Shown: piece after piece, positions 8,253 through 16,290 of the stretch
Layout: each line of letters begins with the position of its first letter
How positions within the stretch are numbered: the first letter of the stretch is position 1
Assembly (NCBI GenBank): GCA_947495795.1
Contig: CANMAI010000009.1
Location: 62,001-126,000 of the forward strand
DNA: 64,000 nt
Reading direction: 5' to 3'
From: an uncultured Paracoccaceae bacterium
GTDB taxonomy: Bacteria; Pseudomonadota; Alphaproteobacteria; Rhodobacterales; Rhodobacteraceae
Made by a program: the position numbers and the translations under genes
The notes under the pieces: generated by a model
Databases searched by the model: none
Told to the model about the DNA's origin: nothing
The model's input: only the letters and a program-made list of their open reading frames with translations

Positions 8253-9365
8253 ATGGGCCCGTTTCCGCATGATGCACCCCGTTCCACCATTTCCGAGGCC
8301 AACCCGGCTGGTACAGACGGTTTTGAATTCGTCGAGTTCGCACATGAGAACCCGGCGGAACTGGAAACGCTTTTCGCAAAAATGGGATATGTGAAGGCAG
8401 CGCAGCACAAGACGAAGAATATCGCGCTCTGGAAGCAGGGGGATATCACTTATGTGGTGAACGCGGAGAAGGGCAGCTTCGGGCAGGATTTTGTGGCGGA
8501 GCACGGCCCGTGTGCGCCTTCGATGGCATGGCGCATGGTGGATGCGGAGCATGCCTACAAGCGGGCTGTTGAGATGGGGGCCACGCCTTACGAAGGCGAT
8601 GGCAAGGTGCTGGATGTGCCCGCGATCTACGGGATCGGGGGCAGCCTGCTCTATTTTGTGGATCAGTATGGCGGCGATGCGAACCCCTATGCGGCGGAAT
8701 ATGACTGGATCGAAAGCGTGCCTGCCAGGCCTGAAGGGGTGGGCTTTTACTATCTCGATCACCTGACCCATAATGTTCACAAAGGGAATATGGACACGTG
8801 GTTCCGGTTCTATGGTGATCTCTTCGGATTCAAGGAAATTCGCTTTTTTGATATTGAAGGCAAATTTACCGGGCTCCTCTCTCGTGCGCTCACTTCGCCC
8901 TGCGGGCGTATCCGCATCCCCATCAACGAGGACCGGGGCGAGAAGGGGCAGATTGTGGAGTACCTCAAGCGCTACAATGGCGAGGGGATCCAGCATATCG
9001 CTGTGGCGACCGAGACGCTTTACGACAGTGTGGACAGGATTGCCGAGAACGGCATCAGGTTCATGCCGAAGCCGCCCGAGGCCTACTACAAGCTTTCGCA
9101 TGATCGGGTTGAGGGCCATGACGAGCCGCTGGACCGCATGATGAAGCATGGCATCCTGATTGATGGCGAGGGTGTCGTGGATGGCGGGGAGACGAAGATC
9201 CTGCTTCAGATCTTCTCCAAAACGGTGATTGGCCCAATCTTTTTCGAGTTTATCCAGCGCAAGGGCGATGACGGATTTGGCGAGGGCAATTTCAAGGCAC
9301 TCTTCGAATCCATCGAGGCGGACCAGATCGCGCGAGGGGTTCTCGACTCGGATACAGCTGCCTGA
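8253..9365 (+). CDS. hpd: 4-Hydroxyphenylpyruvate dioxygenase
   Basis: A 370-residue Fe(II) dioxygenase that converts 4-hydroxyphenylpyruvate to homogentisate in tyrosine breakdown. Two vicinal-oxygen-chelate domains are visible (about 20-145 and 165-350). The metal triad is recognisable: H170 in YYLDHLTHNV, H248 in GEGIQHIA and E332 in FFEFIQR. The C-terminal FFEFIQRKGDDGFGEGNFKAL block is a family signature. Start at 8253 is supported by AAAGGAGAG upstream. It is divergent from an Lrp/AsnC regulator. The rest of the homogentisate pathway (hmgA, maiA, fahA) is not in the window. Confidence 0.96.
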   Translation: MGPFPHDAPRSTISEANPAGTDGFEFVEFAHENPAELETLFAKMGYVKAAQHKTKNIALWKQGDITYVVNAEKGSFGQDFVAEHGPCAPSMAWRMVDAEHAYKRAVEMGATPYEGDGKVLDVPAIYGIGGSLLYFVDQYGGDANPYAAEYDWIESVPARPEGVGFYYLDHLTHNVHKGNMDTWFRFYGDLFGFKEIRFFDIEGKFTGLLSRALTSPCGRIRIPINEDRGEKGQIVEYLKRYNGEGIQHIAVATETLYDSVDRIAENGIRFMPKPPEAYYKLSHDRVEGHDEPLDRMMKHGILIDGEGVVDGGETKILLQIFSKTVIGPIFFEFIQRKGDDGFGEGNFKALFESIEADQIARGVLDSDTAA

Positions 9366-9449
9366 GGCAGGCCGTTCTCTGCCGCTTGCGAGCTTTTCGG
9401 ATTTGATTTCTGCGTATGCGTGCTAGATCGCTCTTCGATGGAGTGATGC

Positions 9450-10244
9450 ATGGCTTGTGGCGTAGTTCTGATCCTTGGAAGTGGCCCGTCTGTGACGGAG
9501 GCGGAGACGTGGTCGCGTGATCCGTTTGAGACAGTGGTGGCCATCAACAATGCTTGGCGCGTGCGATCAGATTGGGACTTTCTGATTTATCCGGAAGATT
9601 TCCCGGAGGAGCGTATGCCGGAACGACCACAGGCTGGCCAGCTCCTCGTGACCTACAAGGATTTTGTGCCAGCACAGAACCGTTTTGGCGGATTTGTGTA
9701 TGCCGGTGGTACGATGGCTTTTACGGCGGCCTATTGGGCGCTGGCAGTGCTGCGGCCGCAAGTTCTGGCCTTTTTGGGATGCGATATGGTTTACCCCGTC
9801 TCCGGGCCGACGCATTTTTATGGCAAGGGAACGGCAGATCCCTTGAGGCCTGATATTACGCTGCAATCGTTGGAGGCAAAGGCCGCACGGCTGGAGGTAC
9901 TGGCGGCCTGTGAAGGGTGCGGCTGCGTAAATCTCTCTTCGGCCCCCAGCCGATTGGGGTTTCGCAGGAGCACCGCGAAAGAACTGGCTGAGGGCGTTCC
10001 CGAACTGCCGGAATTGGATGGTTCTATGAAGGATGCAGCCCTGCGTGCGGAGGATGCGTTGGGCTACCGTGTTGCTTCCGGGCGGTATTGGGAAGAATTG
10101 GAGCGGTTCGATCCGGCGGAGCTGGCAAAAATCGATGCCTTGTGGTTATCCGCTCTGCCGCGCCGGAGCGCGACAGAGCAACATCAGATGAAAGAAACGC
10201 TGAGTGGCGGGCAACTGGAGAAGGTGTATCCGGCGACTGGGTGA
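9450..10244 (+). CDS. Conserved protein of unknown function with LGSGPS motif
   Basis: A 264-residue soluble protein. It opens with a nucleotide-binding-like strand and loop (VVLILGSGPSVTEAETW, residues 4-20) followed by VVAINNAWRV, then GGTMAFTAAYWALAVLRPQVLAFLGCDMVY and a FYGKGTADPLRPD stretch. The combination of L-G-S-G-P-S, NNA and LGCDM with HFYG resembles the DUF115-like proteins related to flagellin and surface-glycan modification enzymes, but I am not certain of the family. The start at 9450 has GGAG six bases upstream. No glycan or flagellar genes are nearby. Function unknown. Confidence 0.7.
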   Translation: MACGVVLILGSGPSVTEAETWSRDPFETVVAINNAWRVRSDWDFLIYPEDFPEERMPERPQAGQLLVTYKDFVPAQNRFGGFVYAGGTMAFTAAYWALAVLRPQVLAFLGCDMVYPVSGPTHFYGKGTADPLRPDITLQSLEAKAARLEVLAACEGCGCVNLSSAPSRLGFRRSTAKELAEGVPELPELDGSMKDAALRAEDALGYRVASGRYWEELERFDPAELAKIDALWLSALPRRSATEQHQMKETLSGGQLEKVYPATG

Positions 10245-10272
10245 GGGTTCGCCACACCGATGCCCGCCAGCT

Positions 10273-11067
10273 TCAGGCGCTTCCAGCCAGTCGCGCGCGA
10301 CCGTTCACCAGAATTTCCATCAGTCTCGGGCGGAGTGAGATCGTCTTCAGATCCTTGGAAATGAAATCCAAGGCCCCTTCGACAAGGCCCTTCACAACCG
10401 TTCCATCGTCATAATTGTTGGACAGCATGACGACCGGTATGGACGCATATTTTTTGTCCGCCTTCAGTTCGGCAAGAAAATCCGTGCCCTTCATGTCGGG
10501 CAATTCGACATCCAGAACAATCAGATCGGGCTGGTAGTTTTCCAGAGTTGCCAAAGCCCCATGACAATTTACGGCGTTCAGCACATCCACATCACGGCCG
10601 ATGGCGCGCTCCACCATGCGGTGAATGATGATTTCATCGTCAACTACAAGAACTTTGGGCCGTGCGCCCGGCAACCGTGGCTGAACCACTTGTTCGCCGG
10701 ATTGGATGTCTGCGATTGTGCGCCGCGCTTCATCCAGAAAACTATCGAACAGCCGACGCAAGGCGAAACGTTGTGAATAGCCGTGCGCATCATACTGGAT
10801 CTGCTTCAGCCCTTCATCCAGCTCTTCGGCGGATTGGATCAGCCTGCGCACTTCCTGTTCCTTCGCATCACGGATAACGAGGCGCAGTGCTGCACGGATG
10901 GTTTCCAGATGCTTGGGAGGCAGGCTGATCAATCGGCGACGGCCCCGAAGTGCTGCGAAATCCTCGGTGATACCGATCAGAAATTCTGCGAAGTCGTGGC
11001 GTTGGGGGGGGGTATGTTGCTGTGGTGCGGAAGAGGGGAGCGGATTTATCAGCTTGAGCATGGACAT
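10273..11067 (-). CDS. Response regulator receiver-domain protein with N-terminal helical region
   Basis: A 264-residue protein with an N-terminal mainly helical, charged region (about 20-125) of unknown role and a C-terminal receiver domain (about 137-260). The receiver has the acidic pair D143-D144 (VLVVDDE), phospho-acceptor D186 (LIVLDVELPD), S216 (VVMLSN) and K238 (DFISKDL). No DNA-binding or enzymatic output domain follows, so signalling may work through the N-terminal region or by protein contact. The start at 11067 has AGGGA seven bases upstream; 11061 is an alternative. No histidine kinase is adjacent. A run of eight G at about 11006-11013 lies within the coding sequence. Confidence 0.8.
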   Translation of the reverse strand: MSMLKLINPLPSSAPQQHTPPQRHDFAEFLIGITEDFAALRGRRRLISLPPKHLETIRAALRLVIRDAKEQEVRRLIQSAEELDEGLKQIQYDAHGYSQRFALRRLFDSFLDEARRTIADIQSGEQVVQPRLPGARPKVLVVDDEIIIHRMVERAIGRDVDVLNAVNCHGALATLENYQPDLIVLDVELPDMKGTDFLAELKADKKYASIPVVMLSNNYDDGTVVKGLVEGALDFISKDLKTISLRPRLMEILVNGRARLAGSA

Positions 11068-11186
11068 AAGCGTTTCCCTAACAAGAGAGGACTGTTTAAA
11101 AGGCGAACAAGGTGGTGCTGAGAACAACCCTCCCGCGAAATGGTTTAGAAAAGGTAACCGAGGGTCAACTTGATGTGGGCGTTCGC

Positions 11187-11609
11187 TCAGAGAGCAGCGC
11201 AAGCCGCCCGAAAAGCGGCTTTTGAGCGGATACGGGACACCTCTGCGCGCGTAAGGAACCGCGCCTGCCGGTAGAGCCGGGTTCCATCGCGCTGGATGTA
11301 CCAGATGCCAACGATTCCATGAGGTTGCGCGGATGCGCGCACGGCCCTGAGGCCGCAGATCTCATCGCCCGGCAGGCCTTCTGCGGCCAGTGTTTCGCGG
11401 GAATTCGTGAAAAAGCAAAGCATTTTCGCACAAAGACCGGTAGCGGAAGCCTGAAGTGCCGCCATACCGGCGCAACGGGGTGTTATGGTCGCACAATCGC
11501 GCAGTGCGGCCACGTCTGCCGGCTCTCCGCGGCTGGCATCCGGCTCTGGAATCAGGGGTACGGCTGCGCAGGCCGAGAGAAGCAGGATGAGGCTGAGCGC
11601 GCGCCACAT
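11187..11609 (-). CDS. Small lipoprotein of unknown function
   Basis: A 140-residue protein with a lipoprotein signal (MWRALSLILLLSAC, lipobox LSAC, Cys14). The mature part has several further cysteines (C38, C46, C59, C65, C84) and a basic C-terminus. No known domain recognised. It starts four bases after the xylG stop on the same strand, so it may be co-transcribed with the sugar ABC genes, although nothing else links it to transport. Confidence 0.6.
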   Translation of the reverse strand: MWRALSLILLLSACAAVPLIPEPDASRGEPADVAALRDCATITPRCAGMAALQASATGLCAKMLCFFTNSRETLAAEGLPGDEICGLRAVRASAQPHGIVGIWYIQRDGTRLYRQARFLTRAEVSRIRSKAAFRAACAAL

Positions 11610-11613
11610 ACGC

Positions 11614-12363
11614 TCAGGAAGCCTTCTGCTCCGGTTGCTTGCCGAGGATGATCATGCTGAGGAGATCATCCTCCGTCACGTCCGGAATGTTGACGGTGCC
11701 GACCAGCTTGCCATTCTTCATCACGCTCGCCCGGTCGCACAGCTCGATCACGGCGCGAACGTCGTGATCAATGAGGAAGATGCCGAGGCCCTGCTTCTTC
11801 AGCTCGTGAATCAGTTCGGCCACCATCTGGGTTTCCTGTGGGCCCAACGCGGCCGTCGGCTCATCCATGATCAGGATCTTGGCGTTAAAATAGACCGCGC
11901 GCGAAATGGCGACGGACTGGCGCTGACCGCCGGAAAGTGCCTTTACCGGTGCCTTGAACTTCTGGAAGTTCGGGTTGAGCCGCGCCATGATCTTGCGCGT
12001 TTCAGCCTCCATCGCATCGTCATCGACGAAACCGAGGGTGTTGACGATCTCGCGCCCGAGAAAGAGATTGGATGCGGCATCGAGATTGTCGGCCAGCGCG
12101 AGGGTCTGGTAGATCGTCTCGATATTGTGGGCGCGTGCATCGCGCGGAGAGTTGATGGTGACGTGCTGGCCGTTCACGCGAATCTCTCCGCTATCGGGCT
12201 TGTAGGCGCCCGAGAGCATCTTGATGAGGGTTGATTTGCCCGCGCCGTTGTGGCCGAGAAGGCCCACCACCTCGCCTGGATGCAGATCGACGCTCACGTG
12301 ATCCACCGCGCGCACACCGCCGAAGCTGATGCACATATCCTTCATTTCCACGAGAGGTGTCAT
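11614..12363 (-). CDS. xylG: Xylose-type sugar ABC transporter ATP-binding protein
   Basis: A 249-residue ATPase of the CUT2 (ribose/xylose) family, here in the single-domain form. Walker A is GHNGAGKST (37-45), signature LSGGQRQ (143-149), Walker B ILIMDE (163-168) and switch His200 (LIDHD). It energises sugar import through the XylH channel. Its start lies 3 bases from the xylH stop, so they are an operon xylF-xylH-xylG read on the minus strand. Canonical E. coli XylG is a tandem two-domain protein; the one-domain form is common in alphaproteobacteria. The sugar is inferred from the operon and the ROK regulator. Confidence 0.88.
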   Translation of the reverse strand: MTPLVEMKDMCISFGGVRAVDHVSVDLHPGEVVGLLGHNGAGKSTLIKMLSGAYKPDSGEIRVNGQHVTINSPRDARAHNIETIYQTLALADNLDAASNLFLGREIVNTLGFVDDDAMEAETRKIMARLNPNFQKFKAPVKALSGGQRQSVAISRAVYFNAKILIMDEPTAALGPQETQMVAELIHELKKQGLGIFLIDHDVRAVIELCDRASVMKNGKLVGTVNIPDVTEDDLLSMIILGKQPEQKAS

Positions 12364-12365
12364 GG

Positions 12366-13661
12366 TCAGTCTCCCACACGGCGGCGATAGAGGATGTCGA
12401 TAAGAACGGCGAGAACGAGGACAGCGCCGACGACTATATTTTGCAGCGGGGCATCGACGCCCACCATGGCCATACCCGATTGCAGCGATTGCATGATGAG
12501 TGCGCCGAGGATGGCGCCGTAGATCGTGCCGATGCCGCCCGAAAGGGCCGTGCCGCCGATGACGGCGGCGGCGATGACGCGCAACTCATCCAGTGTGCCG
12601 ATATCGTTGGAGTGGTTGGTCAGGCGCGCGGAGGCGACGACGGCGGAAATGGCGCAGAGCAGGCCCATGAGCGCGAAGACCTTTACGGTGAGCATCCTTG
12701 TGTTGATGCCGGAAAGCTCCGCCGCATCCGGATTGCCGCCTGTCGCGAAGATGTAGCGGCCTAGGCGGGTGCGTTGGGCGATAAGCGTCATCGCGATGGC
12801 GATGGCGATCAGCAAAAGTACGGAGAAGGGAATGCCGTAGGCGGCTGTGAAGCCTTCAGGCATCACCTCGCCACGGGCTTCGAACATCCGCTCCAACCGG
12901 CGGGTGGGGATCTGGTAGGCGTTCAGGATGGCAACAAAGCCGAGAATGCTGATGGCGACGATGCCCGCGATGGTGGCTTCGGCCCACAATGGTTTCACGG
13001 GGAAGCCGTGGCGCTTCTTGCCCTGACGGCCCGAGAAGAGGGCCCAGAGGGCGGCGGCGACTGCGATGAAGCCGAAGATCCAGCTCCATGTGGAGCCGAG
13101 CGTGCCGTTGATGCCACCAAATTGCATGAACGTGGGATCGAGCGGGCCGATGGTCTGCCCGCTTGTCTGGTACCACGCGACGTTGCGCCAGACGAGCAGG
13201 CCGCCAAGCGTGACGATGAAGGCCGGGATGGTGAGGTAGCCCACCATCCAGCCCTGGAACGCGCCGATGGATGCGCCGATGATGCAGCCGACAAGGATCG
13301 CGATCCATGGGATCATCGGGTGGCCAAGCGGCAGGCCGATGATGTCTGGCAGCAGGGAGGTTTGCGTCATTGCCATTGCAGCCGAGCAGGTGGCCAGAAG
13401 TGCGCCGACGGCGAGATCGATGTGGCGGGTGACGATGATGAAAACCATGCCAGTGGCCATGATGGCGACGGAAACTGTCTGGATCGTCAGATTGAAGATG
13501 TTGCGCGGCGTGAGGAACCGGCCATCGGTGATAATATTGAACACGATGCAAAGAGCCAGGAACGCACCGATCATGCCGAGGAGGCGGAGATCCAGCTCCA
13601 GCGTGGCGAGGAAGCTGCGTTTCTCTGATGTGTCTGCTTGAGATGCTGTTGTGTCAGCCAT
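12366..13661 (-). CDS. xylH: Xylose-type sugar ABC transporter permease
   Basis: A 431-residue inner-membrane permease of the CUT2 family with about ten hydrophobic segments between residues 25 and 430. Family signatures are [42 protein letters not shown], and [25 protein letters not shown] near the C-terminus. The large insertion around residues 170-260 is typical of XylH as opposed to RbsC. The start at 13661 is preferred over the GTG two codons upstream because AGGGAG is well spaced. It pairs with XylG (downstream) and XylF (upstream). Confidence 0.9.
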   Translation of the reverse strand: MADTTASQADTSEKRSFLATLELDLRLLGMIGAFLALCIVFNIITDGRFLTPRNIFNLTIQTVSVAIMATGMVFIIVTRHIDLAVGALLATCSAAMAMTQTSLLPDIIGLPLGHPMIPWIAILVGCIIGASIGAFQGWMVGYLTIPAFIVTLGGLLVWRNVAWYQTSGQTIGPLDPTFMQFGGINGTLGSTWSWIFGFIAVAAALWALFSGRQGKKRHGFPVKPLWAEATIAGIVAISILGFVAILNAYQIPTRRLERMFEARGEVMPEGFTAAYGIPFSVLLLIAIAIAMTLIAQRTRLGRYIFATGGNPDAAELSGINTRMLTVKVFALMGLLCAISAVVASARLTNHSNDIGTLDELRVIAAAVIGGTALSGGIGTIYGAILGALIMQSLQSGMAMVGVDAPLQNIVVGAVLVLAVLIDILYRRRVGD

Positions 13662-13705
13662 GAACACGCTCCCTGCGGTTCCGGGTAAGGGCTTTGCGCC
13701 TTGGT

Positions 13706-13729
13706 GCGCTGCCCCCGTTGGGGCAGCGC
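13706..13729 (-). promoter_or_regulatory. Intercistronic hairpin between xylF and xylH
   Basis: A perfect 10-bp GC-rich stem, GCGCTGCCCC (13706-13715) with GGGGCAGCGC (13720-13729), and a 4-base loop lie 12 bases after the xylF stop and before xylH. No T run follows on the minus strand. Hairpins here are known in other binding-protein operons to protect the upstream message from 3' decay and raise its level over the permease. That role is inferred from position. Confidence 0.7.
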
Positions 13730-13741
13730 GGGTTTCAGATA

Positions 13742-14776
13742 TCAGTTACAGGGTGCCGGGCCGTTGGAGACGCCTTGGCAGAGTTTTGCCTGATCGATCC
13801 AGCCTGCATCCACAACGTCGCCGAGGTTATCCTTCGTCACCGGAACGGGTGCGAGGAAACGGGCGATCATTTCCGTACCGCCGGGGGATGTCCATTTCTG
13901 GGCACCATCGACAGTGGACATATCGGCACCACCTGCGAGGGCGACGGCCACTTCACCGGCCACACGGCCGAGATCGCGGGCGTCTTTCCAGACGGAAACC
14001 GTCTGTGTGCCGAGGGCAACGCGGTTCAGCGCTGCATGGTCACCGTCCTGGCCGGATACGGGAATACCGTCCATGCCCTGCGCCGTGAGCGCGGCAACAG
14101 CGCCACCGGCTGTACCATCGTTGGAGGCAACCACGGCATCCACCTTGTTGTCCTGCGCTGTCAGGATCTGCTCCATGTTGCGCTGGGCGTTGGCGGGCAG
14201 CCAGCCATCAGTGTAGGCTTCGCCAACAATGGTGATATCGCCTGCGTCAATCGCTGCCTGCAGCACTTCCTGCTGGCCGCCGCGCAGGAAATCCGCGTTG
14301 GGATCGGTGGGCGAACCCTTGATCATCACGTAATTGCCCTTGGGCTGTGCTGCGAGTACGGCGCGGGCCTGCATCCGGCCAACTTCAACATTGTCGAATG
14401 TCAGGTAGAAGGCGCGGGGGTCCTCGATCAGACGATCGTAGCCCACCACGGGGATGCCCTCATCGGCAGCGGCCTGAACAGCGGGGCCAATGGCCTGCGC
14501 GTCTTGCGCGAGGATGATCAGCGCCTTGGCACCCTGTGCGATCAGCGCTTCAACATCGGAAAGCTGCTTGGAAGAAGAGCTTTGAGCATCCGCAGAGATA
14601 TATGTGGCACCGGCAGCTTCGAGCGCAGCCTTGATGGCAGCCTCATCTGTTTTCCAGCGCTCTTCCTGGAAGTTGGACCAGCTGACGCCAACCGTGATGG
14701 CGTGGCCGTCTGCAAAGGCGGCGGAGCCTACGCCAAAAGCAATCACCGCCGCAGCGGCGGTTTTCAAAAATTTCAT
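13742..14776 (-). CDS. xylF: Xylose-type sugar ABC transporter substrate-binding protein
   Basis: A 344-residue periplasmic sugar-binding protein of the peripla_BP_4 / LacI-like fold. A Sec signal peptide covers residues 1-22 (AAFA-DG). The mature protein starts with [22 protein letters not shown], the usual first strand and loop, and includes [25 protein letters not shown] and [16 protein letters not shown], typical of XylF. The start at 14776 has GGGAGGT upstream. It is the first gene of the minus-strand operon, opposite the ROK regulator; two candidate operators lie in between. Other pentoses or hexoses are possible substrates, since no xylA or xylB is in view. Confidence 0.9.
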   Translation of the reverse strand: MKFLKTAAAAVIAFGVGSAAFADGHAITVGVSWSNFQEERWKTDEAAIKAALEAAGATYISADAQSSSSKQLSDVEALIAQGAKALIILAQDAQAIGPAVQAAADEGIPVVGYDRLIEDPRAFYLTFDNVEVGRMQARAVLAAQPKGNYVMIKGSPTDPNADFLRGGQQEVLQAAIDAGDITIVGEAYTDGWLPANAQRNMEQILTAQDNKVDAVVASNDGTAGGAVAALTAQGMDGIPVSGQDGDHAALNRVALGTQTVSVWKDARDLGRVAGEVAVALAGGADMSTVDGAQKWTSPGGTEMIARFLAPVPVTKDNLGDVVDAGWIDQAKLCQGVSNGPAPCN

Positions 14777-14874
14777 TGGGGACCTCCCTTGGTTTCCCGT
14801 GTTCAATCGAGTTCTGTTTCTGGCGAGTTCTGATTCTGGATTCGCTGACCCGATGGCCGACTTTATCATGCTAT

Positions 14875-14895
14875 TTAATTTCGATGTCAAATTAA
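14875..14895. promoter_or_regulatory. Candidate ROK repressor operator 1 (xylF side)
   Basis: Arms TTAATTT (14875-14881) and AAATTAA (14889-14895) flank the 7-base spacer CGATGTC. The same design with spacer CGAAGTC occurs at 14989-15011. It lies 99 bases upstream of the xylF start. A second symmetric stretch, TCAAATTAATTTGA (14887-14900), overlaps it. This AT-rich palindrome stands out in GC-rich DNA. Confidence 0.7.
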
Positions 14896-14988
14896 TTTGA
14901 CGAAATGCCTTGCGCAATGTATCGAATTGGGTAGCGAAAGAGCGTTTGTGGCGAAGGATAATCGCCGGGCGCTTCAAAAAGGCCCATT

Positions 14989-15011
14989 TTAATTTTCGAA
15001 GTCAAAATTAA
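14989..15011. promoter_or_regulatory. Candidate ROK repressor operator 2 (regulator side)
   Basis: Arms TTAATTTT (14989-14996) and AAAATTAA (15004-15011) flank the spacer CGAAGTC. It is the sister of the site at 14875-14895 and lies 16 bases upstream of the chosen start of the ROK regulator, which suggests autoregulation. Two copies in one divergent region, about 114 bases apart, would allow cooperative or looping repression. Confidence 0.7.
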
Positions 15012-15027
15012 TAGGGCTCAAACCGCT

Positions 15028-16290
15028 TTGAATGCCGGGGAGGGTGTTCTGCAAAAAGATGTCAGCATATCGCGTGCGGTATTGCCGGAGGCCGGCGCTT
15101 CGAACGCCTCTCTGGTGATGGCCGTGATGCGCTCCGCACCGGAGATCGCGCGGGTGGATATCTCTCGGCAGACGGGGCTGAGCCCTGCGACCGTAACATC
15201 CCTCACGTCCGATCTCATGGCAGCGGGGCTGATCGAAGATGCGCCCGGGCACGTGGAGCCCACGCGGCGGGGCCGCCCGCGCGTGAACCTGCGCATCCGG
15301 GGCGATGCGCATCTGGTGATCGGCGCGAAGATGGCGGATCACAGGATCACCACGGCCATTCTCGATTTTGCGGGCAACACATTGGCCGAGGCGGAATATC
15401 CCATGCCGGCGGGGGCCAGCACGCCGGCGCAGGCCGGTGATCTGGTTGCACGGGCCGTGCGCCGGATCTGCGATATGCATGGCTGCGCGCTCGGCGATAT
15501 CTCGGGCATCGGGCTCGGTGTTCCCGGTTTTGTCGATGGGCCGCGCGGGCTGGTGCACTGGTCCCGCTCGTTCGACAGGCGCGATGTGCGTCTGGGCGAT
15601 GTGCTGGCCCAGCATTTCGAGTGCCCCGTCTTCGTGGAGAATGATGCGAACCTGATCGCTATGGCGGAACTCTGGTTCGGCATGGGGCGCGAGGTGCGGG
15701 ATTTTGTGGCGGTGACGCTGGAAAATGGCCTTGGCATGGGCATTGTGATCGATCGCAAGCTTTATCGCGGATCGCGGCGGCGGGGGGCAGAGCTTGGGCA
15801 CACCAAGGTGGCGCTCGACGGGGCACTCTGCTCCTGCGGGCAGCGCGGGTGTCTTGAGGCCTACGTTGCCGAATATGCGCTGCTGCGCGAGGCCAATCTT
15901 GTGCTGGATCCGGATCTGGCAGGGGCGGATGCCGAGGCGCGGATGGATGCTCTCTATAAAGCGGCGCAATCGGGCAATGCCCGTGCGTTGGAGATTTTTC
16001 GGCGGGCGGGGCGGATGTTTGGCCTCGGGCTTGCCAATGTCGTGAACATCTTCGATCCCTCGCTGATCGTGCTTTCGGGCACCGCGATGCGCTATGAGTA
16101 CCTCTACGATCAGGCGGTGCTGGATGAGATGCATGCCAATATCATCAAGGTAGATGACACGCCGCCTGATGTGCGCGTGCATGAATGGGGAGACGTATTA
16201 TGGGCAAAAGGGGCTGCGGCGATGGCACTGGAAGGTATCACCGAACTGGCCCTTGGCTCGCTGGGGCAATCGCGCTCTGCGGCGGAATAG
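15028..16290 (+). CDS. xylR: ROK family transcriptional repressor of the sugar operon
   Basis: A 420-residue ROK (repressor/ORF/kinase) protein. The N-terminal winged helix-turn-helix covers about residues 25-72 (ARVDISRQTGLSPATVTSLT). The ROK domain follows, with ENDAN (204-208), the zinc-site H258 (ELGHTK) and the cysteine cluster C268, C270, C275 (CSCGQRGCLEAY). It probably represses the divergent xylF-H-G operon and itself, with sugar as inducer, through the two palindromes between them. The start is a TTG at 15028, the only well placed start before the conserved region, and is moderately certain. The end overlaps the next gene by 91 bases. The gene name is by context. Confidence 0.85.
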   Translation: MNAGEGVLQKDVSISRAVLPEAGASNASLVMAVMRSAPEIARVDISRQTGLSPATVTSLTSDLMAAGLIEDAPGHVEPTRRGRPRVNLRIRGDAHLVIGAKMADHRITTAILDFAGNTLAEAEYPMPAGASTPAQAGDLVARAVRRICDMHGCALGDISGIGLGVPGFVDGPRGLVHWSRSFDRRDVRLGDVLAQHFECPVFVENDANLIAMAELWFGMGREVRDFVAVTLENGLGMGIVIDRKLYRGSRRRGAELGHTKVALDGALCSCGQRGCLEAYVAEYALLREANLVLDPDLAGADAEARMDALYKAAQSGNARALEIFRRAGRMFGLGLANVVNIFDPSLIVLSGTAMRYEYLYDQAVLDEMHANIIKVDDTPPDVRVHEWGDVLWAKGAAAMALEGITELALGSLGQSRSAAE

